Assembly: GCA_023446675.1 (NCBI GenBank) | Contig: JAEXPO010000064.1 | Span: forward strand, 1-6,796 | DNA: 6,796 nucleotides | Source: Bacillota bacterium | Lineage (GTDB): Bacteria > Bacillota > Clostridia > DSM-8532 | Reading direction: 5' to 3' | Part shown: positions 1 to 6,051 of the stretch, one piece after another | Numbering within the stretch: position 1 is the first letter of the stretch | Layout of the letters: the number at the start of each line of letters is the position of its first letter | The notes under the pieces: generated by a model | What the model was told of the DNA's origin: nothing | The model's database searches: none | Seen by the model: only the letters and a program-made list of their open reading frames with translations | Program-made: the position numbers and the translations under genes

Positions 1-804
1 ATTATACCCTATATCATGAAAACACGAGTGGATGCCCAAAATTATTTCGAGGATAAAATCGAGATCAGCAACACGGAGGAATATATACGCCAAAAGCGCC
101 GTGAGTATGATATTCCTATCTCCTTTCTCCATGTCATTATTGCCGCCATGGTGAGAACCATCTCCCAAAAACCGGGTCTGAACCGTTTTATCGGAGGGCA
201 GAAGATTTTTGCACGGAATGATATTTTTATTACGTTTGTACTAAAAAAGGAGTTCCGGGACGACAGCCCCGAAACAACCCTCAAAATACGCTTTGAGCCC
301 ACCGATACCTTTATGGACGTGGTTAAAAGAATAAACGATCAGGTGGATCAGAATAAAAGCCTTTCAGTTAAAAATGACGCGGACAAAACGGCTCACTTTA
401 TCATGCTCATCCCCGGTCTTCTTGTCAAGTTTGTTGTTTGGTTTTTATCCTTTCTGGATTATTTCGGCTTCATGCCCAAGTTTATTAATAATGCCAGCCC
501 CTTTCATACCAGTGTCTTTATCACTGATTTGGGCTCCCTGGGAATACAGCCCATTTACCATCACCTGTATGAATTCGGAAACACCTCCAGCTTTATCTCC
601 TTTGGCTTGAAGCAGAAGGAAAAGGTGTTTAACGCCGACAATGAAATTATTAATCGTAAATATGTCAATATCAAGGTGGTAACCGATGAGCGTATTTGCG
701 ACGGCCACTATTACGCCACGGCATTCAAGCTCTACCGGAATTTTATCAAGCATCCGGAAAAGCTTGATATGCCTCCTGCCGAGGTAGTGGAGGATATTCT
801 TTAA
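1..804 (+). CDS. 2-oxoacid dehydrogenase E2/chloramphenicol acetyltransferase-fold acyltransferase-like protein, 5'-truncated by the window
   Basis: The reading frame is open from base 1 and runs to TAA at 802-804. The ATG at 16 has no ribosome binding site, and the residues before it (IIPYI, then MKTR) match the conserved start region of this family, which I recall as 'MPYIM' preceded by roughly 20 residues. The real start is therefore outside the window. Numbering from the Met at 16, the protein shows the CAT/E2 core: a FLHVIIAAMVRTI helix (38-50), a RFIGGQKIF strand (57-65), the FITDLGSLG segment (168-176), and the C-terminal signature TDERICDG (223-230). Classical E2 enzymes have DHRxxDG there; here Glu225 replaces the catalytic His. 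Residues about 127-152 form a very hydrophobic stretch absent from ordinary E2 proteins, suggesting membrane association. No lipoyl domain and no E1 or E3 gene is visible. The family is clear; the substrate is unknown, and it may not be a classical acyltransferase. Confidence 0.8.
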   Translation: MIPYIMKTRVDAQNYFEDKIEISNTEEYIRQKRREYDIPISFLHVIIAAMVRTISQKPGLNRFIGGQKIFARNDIFITFVLKKEFRDDSPETTLKIRFEPTDTFMDVVKRINDQVDQNKSLSVKNDADKTAHFIMLIPGLLVKFVVWFLSFLDYFGFMPKFINNASPFHTSVFITDLGSLGIQPIYHHLYEFGNTSSFISFGLKQKEKVFNADNEIINRKYVNIKVVTDERICDGHYYATAFKLYRNFIKHPEKLDMPPAEVVEDIL

Positions 805-834
805 CACAAAGTACAAAATACCTGTTGAGATGTG

Positions 835-876
835 AAAGCCCCTCCTTTGCCGAATTGAGCGAAGGAGGGGCTTTTT
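835..876 (+). terminator. Rho-independent terminator between convergent genes, probably bidirectional
   Basis: The arms AAAGCCCCTCCTTTGC (835-850) and GCGAAGGAGGGGCTTT (859-874) pair over 16 bp with a single G.T wobble around an 8-base loop (851-858). A T run at 872-876 follows on the plus strand. It lies 30 bases past the acyltransferase stop. Read from the minus strand, it lies about 28 bases past the HD gene stop, with a shorter run of three T, so it plausibly serves both genes but better on the plus strand. Confidence 0.93.
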
Positions 877-902
877 AAAGAGCCGCAGGCGGAATTACCG
901 AT

Positions 903-1478
903 TTACGCCTCAACGTTAAAACCAAGCTCTAAAGCTGCGGTACGCATGCCTTCGATGGTTTTCTCAATGGTCTCTTCCAGGCTTAAGCCCAGCATTTGAA
1001 CACCATACTCTATGACCTCCCGGTTAACGCCTACGGCAAAGCCCTTCTGCTTCCATTTTTTCTTAACGGAGGATACCTGAAGATCCGAAAGGCTTTTACT
1101 GGGCCGCAGGATGGCTGTGGCCGCTATAAGGCCTGTAAGCTCATCGGTGGCATAAAGGACCTTTTCCATGGTATGGACAGGCTCCACATCGTTGACAAGC
1201 TTGTAGCCATGGCTTATAACCGCGTGTATATATTCCTCGGGCCAGCTATCCTCTTCAAGAAGCTCCCGTGTGCGATGGCAGTGCTCCTCAGGGTATTTCT
1301 CAAAATCAATATCATGGAGCAGCCCAATGGCCCCCCATTTTTCCACATCTTCTCCGTACAGCTCTGCAAAGTAGCGCATGACCGCCTCCACTGCCAGGGC
1401 GTGACGTATAAGGCTCTCACTTTTGACATGCCTGTTGAGCAAATCCCAGGCTTCCTGCCTGTCAAAATTACGTGCCAT
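903..1478 (-). CDS. HD-domain (HDIG-like) phosphohydrolase family protein, 191 aa
   Basis: The product is a small, probably cytoplasmic metal-dependent hydrolase of the HD superfamily, whose members typically act on phosphate esters or nucleotides; the substrate of this one is unknown. The HD metal-binding pattern is visible: His26 in the LIRHALAVE helix, His55-Asp56 in GLLHDIDF, His90 in VISHGY, and Asp112 in YATDELTG. The remaining residues form a basic, helical tail (about 130-190). The ATG at 1476-1478 has the ribosome binding site AAGGA at 1486-1490 with 7-base spacing, so the start is firm. The gene lies 130 bp downstream of the chemoreceptor gene on the same strand but has its own strong promoter in the gap. 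No signal peptide or membrane segment is seen. The length and the HD-then-DELTG order fit a family common in Clostridia. Confidence 0.88.
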   Translation of the reverse strand: MARNFDRQEAWDLLNRHVKSESLIRHALAVEAVMRYFAELYGEDVEKWGAIGLLHDIDFEKYPEEHCHRTRELLEEDSWPEEYIHAVISHGYKLVNDVEPVHTMEKVLYATDELTGLIAATAILRPSKSLSDLQVSSVKKKWKQKGFAVGVNREVIEYGVQMLGLSLEETIEKTIEGMRTAALELGFNVEA

Positions 1479-1497
1479 GACGGCATCCTTCCCTTCA

Positions 1498-1610
1498 AAT
1501 CCGGTATCCCATTGAAAAACAGTGCTTCAACAGCCGGCTTAATTTCTTCTATTTTAGGACTGGCATCCAAGGCTGTCAAGCCAATGGCCATAAAAAAGGA
1601 ATACCGGATT
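1498..1610. repeat. 13-bp inverted repeat pair flanking the HD-gene promoter
   Basis: AATCCGGTATCCC at 1498-1510 is the inverse complement of GGAATACCGGATT at 1598-1610 except at one position (12 of 13 match; the odd pair would be a G.U wobble in RNA). The 87-base interior holds the TTGACA/TAAAAT promoter. The right arm includes two of the three bases of the chemoreceptor stop codon; the left arm ends 7 bases before the HD-gene ribosome binding site. No target-site duplication is seen outside the arms. It could be an invertible promoter segment, a long-range stem in a read-through mRNA, or chance. Confidence 0.6.
1551..1579 (-). promoter_or_regulatory. Sigma-A type promoter of the HD-domain gene
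   Basis: On the minus strand the -35 box TTGACA (1574-1579) matches the consensus perfectly. It is followed by a 17-base spacer and the -10 box TAAAAT (1551-1556), five of six. The predicted transcription start is near 1544, giving a 5' leader of about 65 bases before the HD-gene ATG. The spacing and match quality make this the best promoter in the window. Confidence 0.8.
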
Positions 1611-3618
1611 ACTCTCGCTCCCTAACCTTAAACCGGGACACTGTTTTAATAAGGATATCCGCCTTTTCCCCAGCTTGCCTGGAAAGGGTGATTACCCCTT
1701 CCGACAGGTCGACAATGGAGCCTGCCTCCTGGGCGATGTCATTGGCGCCTTTGGCCTCTTCATTGGAGGCCTTGGTAATTTCATCAATAACCCTTACCAT
1801 GCTCTGAATGGAGGCCAGAACCTGCTGTGAAGTGGCACTGAAGTCCATTACCATCTCCCCAACATCTTTAGAGGTGGTACTGAAGAACTGTCCGGATTCC
1901 ACAAGAAAGCTGTAATCCTTCAGAACCTTTCCATCAAAGAAGCCCAGCATGCTGTTAGCACTGCCAGCAAGGTTTTTTACGGCATCCACAATAACATCTG
2001 TAACCTCCTTAATTTGAACCACCGCAACCTTTGAGTCCTCCGCAAGCTTTCTTATCTCATCGGCCACAACAGCAAAGCCCCTGCCTGCCTCACCTGCGCG
2101 GGCAGCCTCTATAGCTGCGTTAAGAGCAAGCAGGTTGGTCTGGGAGGTAATTCCCAAAATGGCCTCGGACAAGGCATTGATCTTATCCACAGCCTGTGAC
2201 TGGGCAATAGCCGTTTCCATACCTTCCTTTGTTTTCTCATAAACAGCTACGGCATCCTCCCTGTTTTTCAAGGCCCTGGACTTCATTTCCTCGGCAGCCT
2301 CGCTGGACTTTCCGGCCGTGTCCGCCCCGTCGGCCGCTTTGCGCGCAATGGTTTCCATGGCGCTTTCAATTTCCTCGGAGGTGCTGTTCATCTCCTCAGC
2401 CGATGCTGCCGTTTCTTCCGTTCCCGCAGACAGTTCCTCCGTGGTGGCGGAAATGTCCATAATACTCTTATTGAGACGCTTCATGCCCTCATCAATTTTT
2501 ACCAGCATGAGGCCTACTCTTTTGGACTCATCGGTAACATCGGTGACAATAGCCCCCACTTTCTTCTGCATGATTTTAAGACTGCCGGCCAGTTTTCCCG
2601 TTTCATCCCGCCGTTTTAACAAATCCTCCGGAACGGCAGCCGTAAAATCTCCGCCGGCCATAACCTCAAGCTCCCTGGAAATGCGCGTTATGGGTTTGGC
2701 AATACCCCCGGCAACCCAAATGGTCAACAACATGCTTAAAAGAAAGGCGGTGACACATATAACCGCGAGGGTTACAGTCATGCTATTAATTTCATCCATG
2801 GCCTCAGAAACGGGAGCTGTTATTCCAATAGACCAGTTTGTACCTGGCACAGGGGAAAAGCCCTGATACTTTTGCACCCCTTTGAAGGTATAGGCCGCCG
2901 CACCCGCTTCGCCTTTTGACATGCGCTCCGTGATGGCTGCCGCTTCCCTGAGGCTGGGATCCTTCTTTGCTTCTTCAACGGCATTGAACATATCCATCAC
3001 CATGGCGCTGTCCGTATGGGCAATCGTGACGCCGACGTTATTTACCATGAATGCCACACCATTATCACCATACCTTATATCCTTGGTTAATTCGGTTAAC
3101 TCGTTGCCGTCCCTCGTCCCCACAAGCACTCCCGTGACCTTCCCATTATCCATAATGGGTACCGTAAATGAAATGACAAGGCTTCCGTCAACCTTACTTA
3201 CCACCGGGTCAGAAATGGCGCTCATACCTGAAAGTGCCTTTTGGTAATTTTCTCTGTCCGACAGGTTCGAAGTCGATCCGCTGGTAAATTTCACATCGCC
3301 GCTCAAATCCCCAATGCCCATTCTGACAAATCCGCCACGCGCGATTTCTTTGTCAAGAAGTGTTGACACGCTTTGCCAATTACCGGTTAGGTCGTTGTCC
3401 TCCGCCAGGGCCTCCAGCACCTCAAGCCTGCTGTCCAGCCGGGAGTGAACAACCTTTGCCGATTCAGAAGCAAGTCGTGTCAGGCTTTCATCAAGCATAG
3501 CCATCATACTGCTGCGTGCCTCCAGATAGGCGGCCGTACCTATACCTGCTCCAAACAGGAGTATTAGGGTGCCAAAAATAAGTACAAGCCTGGTTCTGAT
3601 GCCAAAAGTTCGCTTCAA
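1609..3618 (-). CDS. Methyl-accepting chemotaxis protein, dCache sensor, HAMP and signalling domains, about 669 aa
   Basis: This is a membrane chemoreceptor that relays an extracellular signal to CheA/CheW. From the TTG at 3616-3618 it has TM1 (about 10-32), an extracellular double-Cache domain (about 36-278; ISDPVV and SFTVPI mark the membrane-distal half), TM2 (about 280-302), HAMP (303-355) and a long coiled-coil signalling domain. The tip (489-521) carries the near-invariant [18 protein letters not shown] and [16 protein letters not shown]. Possible adaptation sites lie in Glu-rich stretches such as [10 protein letters not shown]. There is no C-terminal CheR/CheB tether; it ends FKVRERE. 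The frame stays open to a TTG at 3661-3663, but that codon has no ribosome binding site. The TTG at 3616-3618 follows AAGGATGGTG and starts just before a normal Lys/Arg-rich TM1 leader, so I prefer it. The Cache domain lacks the R-x-W-(Y/F) amino-acid-binding motif, so the ligand is unknown. It is divergent from the HTH gene. Confidence 0.93.
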   Translation of the reverse strand: MKRTFGIRTRLVLIFGTLILLFGAGIGTAAYLEARSSMMAMLDESLTRLASESAKVVHSRLDSRLEVLEALAEDNDLTGNWQSVSTLLDKEIARGGFVRMGIGDLSGDVKFTSGSTSNLSDRENYQKALSGMSAISDPVVSKVDGSLVISFTVPIMDNGKVTGVLVGTRDGNELTELTKDIRYGDNGVAFMVNNVGVTIAHTDSAMVMDMFNAVEEAKKDPSLREAAAITERMSKGEAGAAAYTFKGVQKYQGFSPVPGTNWSIGITAPVSEAMDEINSMTVTLAVICVTAFLLSMLLTIWVAGGIAKPITRISRELEVMAGGDFTAAVPEDLLKRRDETGKLAGSLKIMQKKVGAIVTDVTDESKRVGLMLVKIDEGMKRLNKSIMDISATTEELSAGTEETAASAEEMNSTSEEIESAMETIARKAADGADTAGKSSEAAEEMKSRALKNREDAVAVYEKTKEGMETAIAQSQAVDKINALSEAILGITSQTNLLALNAAIEAARAGEAGRGFAVVADEIRKLAEDSKVAVVQIKEVTDVIVDAVKNLAGSANSMLGFFDGKVLKDYSFLVESGQFFSTTSKDVGEMVMDFSATSQQVLASIQSMVRVIDEITKASNEEAKGANDIAQEAGSIVDLSEGVITLSRQAGEKADILIKTVSRFKVRERE

Positions 3619-3724
3619 GATAACACCATCCTTCTTTCCCTTTATTTGCGACGAAAAGCGCAAATTTTGTAATTTCTTGTCGTAATATTACCCGTTTTTA
3701 TCCATAAATTCGTTTACTCGTTAC

Positions 3725-3752
3725 AAATGTCATATCCCCGGCCTTGACATTT
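3725..3752. promoter_or_regulatory. Operator-like palindrome in the divergent control region
   Basis: AAATGTCA (3725-3732) and TGACATTT (3745-3752) are perfect inverse complements separated by 12 bases, so half-site centres are 20 bp apart, about two helical turns. This spacing suits a dimeric regulator on one face of DNA. The right half overlaps TTGACA, and the left half touches the -10-like element of the chemoreceptor promoter candidate. The HTH protein encoded to the right is an obvious candidate binder, but no sequence evidence links them directly. Confidence 0.45.
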
Positions 3753-3758
3753 TCCTTA
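3732..3758 (-). promoter_or_regulatory. Possible sigma-D (flagellar) type promoter for the chemoreceptor gene
   Basis: Motility sigma factors of Firmicutes recognise TAAA, 15 bases, GCCGATAT. On the minus strand TAAG (3755-3758), exactly 15 bases (3740-3754) and GGGGATAT (3732-3739) match three of four and six of eight positions. It would start transcription near 3724, about 105 bases before the TTG start. The match is imperfect, and the link to chemotaxis makes it plausible rather than proven. Confidence 0.35.
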
Positions 3759-3774
3759 TTTTTACGGAACATGC

Positions 3775-3783
3775 TGATATGAT
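3775..3783 (+). promoter_or_regulatory. Possible extended -10 promoter toward the HTH gene
   Basis: TGATATGAT fits the extended -10 pattern TGnTATAAT with one mismatch. No good -35 box lies 17 bases upstream: 3755-3760 is CTTATT. A perfect TTGACA at 3744-3749 is 28 bases away, too far for this -10, while its own 17-base partner GAACAT (3767-3772) is weak. Transcription would begin around 3790, giving a leader of about 165 bases for the HTH gene. Confidence 0.4.
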
Positions 3784-3789
3784 GGGTAC

Positions 3790-3939
3790 ATGGAAACAAT
3801 AAACCTAAAAGACCGTAACCCCAATTTTTGCTCCATCGTCTTTGTAAGCGGCTTTAAGGACGCGCTGTTTAAAAAACGTACTGCCGCGTTCCGCTTAAGT
3901 ATTGAAGTCCGGTTGTTTAACCCTGTTCAATTTGTGTAA
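3790..3939 (+). CDS. Possible short leader ORF, 49 aa, upstream of the HTH gene
   Basis: ATG at 3790 opens a frame of 49 codons ending in TAA at 3937-3939. It begins METINLKDRNPNF and has a basic, mixed hydrophobic middle (FKDALFKKRTAAFRL, about 22-36). It fills nearly all the space between the putative promoter and the next gene, and its stop lies 2 bases before the ACGGAGTG ribosome binding site of the HTH gene, an arrangement that would permit translational coupling. Against it, the start has only a weak GGG (3784-3786) three bases away, and a frame of this size can arise by chance. I recognise no family. It may be a leader peptide, a small protein or non-coding leader. Confidence 0.25.
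   Translation: METINLKDRNPNFCSIVFVSGFKDALFKKRTAAFRLSIEVRLFNPVQFV
3845..3897 (+). promoter_or_regulatory. Possible RNA hairpin in the leader of the HTH gene
   Basis: TAAGCGG (3845-3851) pairs perfectly with CCGCTTA (3891-3897), and inside it ACGCG (3860-3864) pairs with CGCGT (3885-3889). The left side bulges by 8 bases and the right by 1. There is no T run after it, so it is not a standard terminator. It could influence translation of the short frame or the downstream gene. Its stability was not calculated. Confidence 0.3.
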
Positions 3940-3942
3940 AAC

Positions 3943-3948
3943 GGAGTG
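3943..3948 (+). promoter_or_regulatory. Ribosome binding site deciding the HTH-gene start
   Basis: GGAGTG lies 7 bases before ATG 3956, which is ideal. The in-frame TTG at 3950 would leave a gap of one base, which is too close to work, so the ATG is chosen. Confidence 0.85.
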
Positions 3949-3955
3949 ATTGCAA

Positions 3956-5536
3956 ATGATATGTATTAAATTTGACAGCTGCCTGAAATACTTGCTTTCC
4001 GCTTTGGATGTAAGCGTAAGCCGTCTGTCCAAAACCATTAATGTGGATTCCTCCCTGGTTAACCGCTGGGTAAGCGGCAAGCGCATCCCTGCTTATCATT
4101 CCGCCTATATTGAAAAAATTACAGAATACCTGGCACAGAATACGATTAACTCCTTTCAAAAAGAAAAGATCGTTGCCTTTATGGAGAAATCAGGACTTCC
4201 TTATACTACGGACAAATCCTATAAGGAACAGCTTCGGCTGCTGCTTTTGGAGGCTCAGGGCTTTTCACTGGAGCAAAAGCGCATGGAAAAGCTGGAAAAG
4301 CGCAAGGACATCTTATCACCATCAGCAGAAGCCTCCCGGAATGCAGAAATGTTCTCCCTGGGTTTTTCCCCGGAGGACAAGCTTATTTTTGGGAGGAATC
4401 GCATTCTGATGTCGGCCATTAACATACTGGATGTGCTGGCCGGGTTTTCCCCGATAAAAAATCTTCGTCTGATTCTTTCCTTAAGCCAGGGCAGCAACCC
4501 CTTATTTCTGGATCCCTATTGGCTTCACCACGCCTTTGAGAGGCTTAACAAGGATACGGAAATTATTCTTCTTATCCCAGGCTATGATGATGTAAAAAAA
4601 CTCATTGCGGTTTTAAAAAGTTATTGTCTCTCAGGGATTGTTAAAAAATGCACGATCTATTATCTGAAAAAGCATGATCTTCTCACCACAAAAAGAGATT
4701 TGATGCTCTCACCTGAGGCCGGCATGCTTTCCTGCTTTCCCGCTGATCACGAAAAAAAGCACGAATGGGCTATGCTTTTTAAAAATAAAATGGCCGTGGA
4801 GTTTTACTCCTCCTATATGAGAGCACTTATCCAGGAAATGGCCCGGCCGCTTTTTCTTTCCTGTATGCAGGGCAATGCAGCCTGTTATTTTAGAAGCCGG
4901 TATGATTCCGAAGGACATGAAGGCCCGCGTTACCTTTTGCAGAAGCATATTAACCCCATGCTTTTAACGGAGAGTCTTTTTCAAAAATATCTGATGGCTA
5001 AGGTACTTTCGCCTGAAAAACGCCATGAGGAGCTTACTCTTTTTCAAAAATACCATCAAATTTTTATACACAATCTAAAAAGCTTCGGCTCCATGGATCT
5101 GTTTTACATTGAAAGCCACAGCGTACTTTCTCCCACCGAGCCTTTAATTATCGACGGCCCTTTGGGGGCATGCCGGCTTCTTTTAGACGACAATGACAAG
5201 CTGGAGCTTTTGGAGAACATGGTTGAGCTGCTCCAAACTCATGAAAAATACCAGGCAGCCTTTATACCCCTCCACTATATGGACAGGCTTTTGGAATCAC
5301 AGGTTCAAATAGCTGTAAAAAGCAGGTACCTCTCCTTTATGGAAGTGGAGGCCGTTTCCTCCTCCCCTGTTCGCTATATTGCCGATGACCCTCTTGTCTT
5401 GCAGGCTCTGGAGGACTACATCCGGGAAATCTGGTCCTTAACAAGCCCGGCCTATCGTATGAAGGATGCCACCATTGCCTATCTTAAAAGCCTGATAGCG
5501 CCCCTTAAGGACGCTATCAGCAAAAAACTGCAATAG
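3956..5536 (+). CDS. Large helix-turn-helix (XRE-like) protein of unknown function, 526 aa
   Basis: This is probably a DNA-binding regulator with a big sensing or effector region. The N-terminus (about 6-60) folds like an XRE/Cro-type domain: SVSRLSKTINV (20-30) is the first HTH helix and DSSLVNRWVSG (31-41) the recognition helix, followed by KRIP and a further helix. Residues 61-125 are helical and charged (KRMEKLEKRK). The remaining 400 residues alternate hydrophobic strands (NLRLILSLSQGS, TEIILLIPGY) with helices and match no enzyme I recognise; a TrmB-like or PLD-like sensor fold is a guess. There is no signal peptide or clear membrane segment, so it is likely cytoplasmic. The GGAGTG site fixes the ATG start. 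It is divergent from the chemoreceptor gene across a region with a palindrome, suggesting local or self regulation. It ends 5 bp from the nrdG stop on the opposite strand, and its own terminator is not visible. Confidence 0.85.
   Translation: MICIKFDSCLKYLLSALDVSVSRLSKTINVDSSLVNRWVSGKRIPAYHSAYIEKITEYLAQNTINSFQKEKIVAFMEKSGLPYTTDKSYKEQLRLLLLEAQGFSLEQKRMEKLEKRKDILSPSAEASRNAEMFSLGFSPEDKLIFGRNRILMSAINILDVLAGFSPIKNLRLILSLSQGSNPLFLDPYWLHHAFERLNKDTEIILLIPGYDDVKKLIAVLKSYCLSGIVKKCTIYYLKKHDLLTTKRDLMLSPEAGMLSCFPADHEKKHEWAMLFKNKMAVEFYSSYMRALIQEMARPLFLSCMQGNAACYFRSRYDSEGHEGPRYLLQKHINPMLLTESLFQKYLMAKVLSPEKRHEELTLFQKYHQIFIHNLKSFGSMDLFYIESHSVLSPTEPLIIDGPLGACRLLLDDNDKLELLENMVELLQTHEKYQAAFIPLHYMDRLLESQVQIAVKSRYLSFMEVEAVSSSPVRYIADDPLVLQALEDYIREIWSLTSPAYRMKDATIAYLKSLIAPLKDAISKKLQ
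5486..5520 (-). terminator. Terminator of the nrdD-nrdG operon, embedded in the 3' end of the HTH gene
   Basis: On the minus strand CTGATAGCG (5512-5520) pairs perfectly with CGCTATCAG (5492-5500). Three more pairs (one wobble) close a five-base loop at 5504-5508, giving a 12-bp stem. GC and then TTTT (5486-5489) follow. The hairpin begins 21 bases past the nrdG stop, the expected position. The T run is short, so efficiency is uncertain. On the plus strand the stem is followed by CAAAAAA, so it would not terminate there. Confidence 0.65.
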
Positions 5537-5541
5537 TGAAC

Positions 5542-6051
5542 TTACCAGTCTAATTGAATTGTTTCATTGGCCTCCAGGGAAGCCTTCACATCAATGACTC
5601 TCTGGTTGGCGGAGCCCCTGAACCGAAGCTTCAAGCTCCTCCGGCTTAGCACAAAGGGCCCGTCCACCAGAATATCCGCCAGCTTTAAAAGCTCCCCCCA
5701 CCAGGGATTAGCCTGGGCTCCCTTGAGCAGGGCTTCATAGGTATAGCCCGAATAAATCATGATATTAAGCCCAAGTGCCTTTGCCTGTCCAGCCAGGGCG
5801 GTAAGTGCCTCAGCCTGCTCAAAGGGCTCTCCTCCGCTTAAGGTTATACCGTCCAGCAGGGGATTTTTTTTGAGCATTTCCACAAGCTCCTCAACAGCTA
5901 TCAGGCTGCCGCCCTCAAAGGCATGGGTTTCCGGATTGTGACAACCCGGACAGTTATGACGGCAGCCTTGTGTAAACACGGTGAGGCGAATACCCGGACC
6001 GTCTACAATGGATTCCTTGGCAATGCCGGCAACGCGTAAGAACCCGGACAT
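5542..6051 (-). CDS. nrdG: Anaerobic ribonucleoside-triphosphate reductase activating protein (radical SAM), 169 aa
   Basis: NrdG is the radical-SAM activase that cleaves S-adenosylmethionine and abstracts a hydrogen from the conserved glycine of NrdD, switching on anaerobic dNTP synthesis in the cytoplasm. The 4Fe-4S cysteine motif CxxxCxxC is present as CRHNCPGC (Cys30, Cys34, Cys37). SIVDGPGIRLTVF (14-26), the SAM-contacting LSGGEPF (71-77) and the C-terminal FRGSANQRVID segment are typical of the family, and the length is normal. The ATG at 6049-6051 directly follows the nrdD stop (TAAATG) and has AAAGGGG six bases upstream inside the end of nrdD, so the two genes are almost certainly cotranscribed and translationally coupled. 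All key residues are intact. Confidence 0.97.
   Translation of the reverse strand: MSGFLRVAGIAKESIVDGPGIRLTVFTQGCRHNCPGCHNPETHAFEGGSLIAVEELVEMLKKNPLLDGITLSGGEPFEQAEALTALAGQAKALGLNIMIYSGYTYEALLKGAQANPWWGELLKLADILVDGPFVLSRRSLKLRFRGSANQRVIDVKASLEANETIQLDW

Noticed and set aside
445..816. Minus-strand frame of 123 codons opposite the acyltransferase-like gene
   Set aside because: The plus-strand frame carries clear family motifs throughout; this frame has none and no ribosome binding site.
1214..1591. Minus-strand frame of 125 codons starting MAIGLTALDASPKIEE
   Set aside because: It has no ribosome binding site, overlaps the sigma-A promoter and most of the HD-domain gene in another frame, and its C-terminal half is an out-of-frame reading of that gene.
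1498..1610. Miniature transposon (MITE) bounded by the 13-bp inverted repeats
   Set aside because: There is no target-site duplication outside the arms, only one copy is in the window, and the interior holds the native promoter of the HD gene.
996..1625. Plus-strand frame of 209 codons antisense to the HD gene
   Set aside because: It is a shadow of a well-supported gene: there is no ribosome binding site and no recognisable domain.
2318..2866. Plus-strand frame of 182 codons antisense to the chemoreceptor
   Set aside because: It has low-complexity Ser/Ala-rich composition, typical of the complement of a coiled-coil chemoreceptor gene.
3744..3772. TTGACA with a 17-base spacer as a standard plus-strand promoter
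   Set aside because: The -35 is perfect but the -10 position reads GAACAT, only three of six, so it was not called as the main promoter. TTGACA is noted as overlapping the palindrome.
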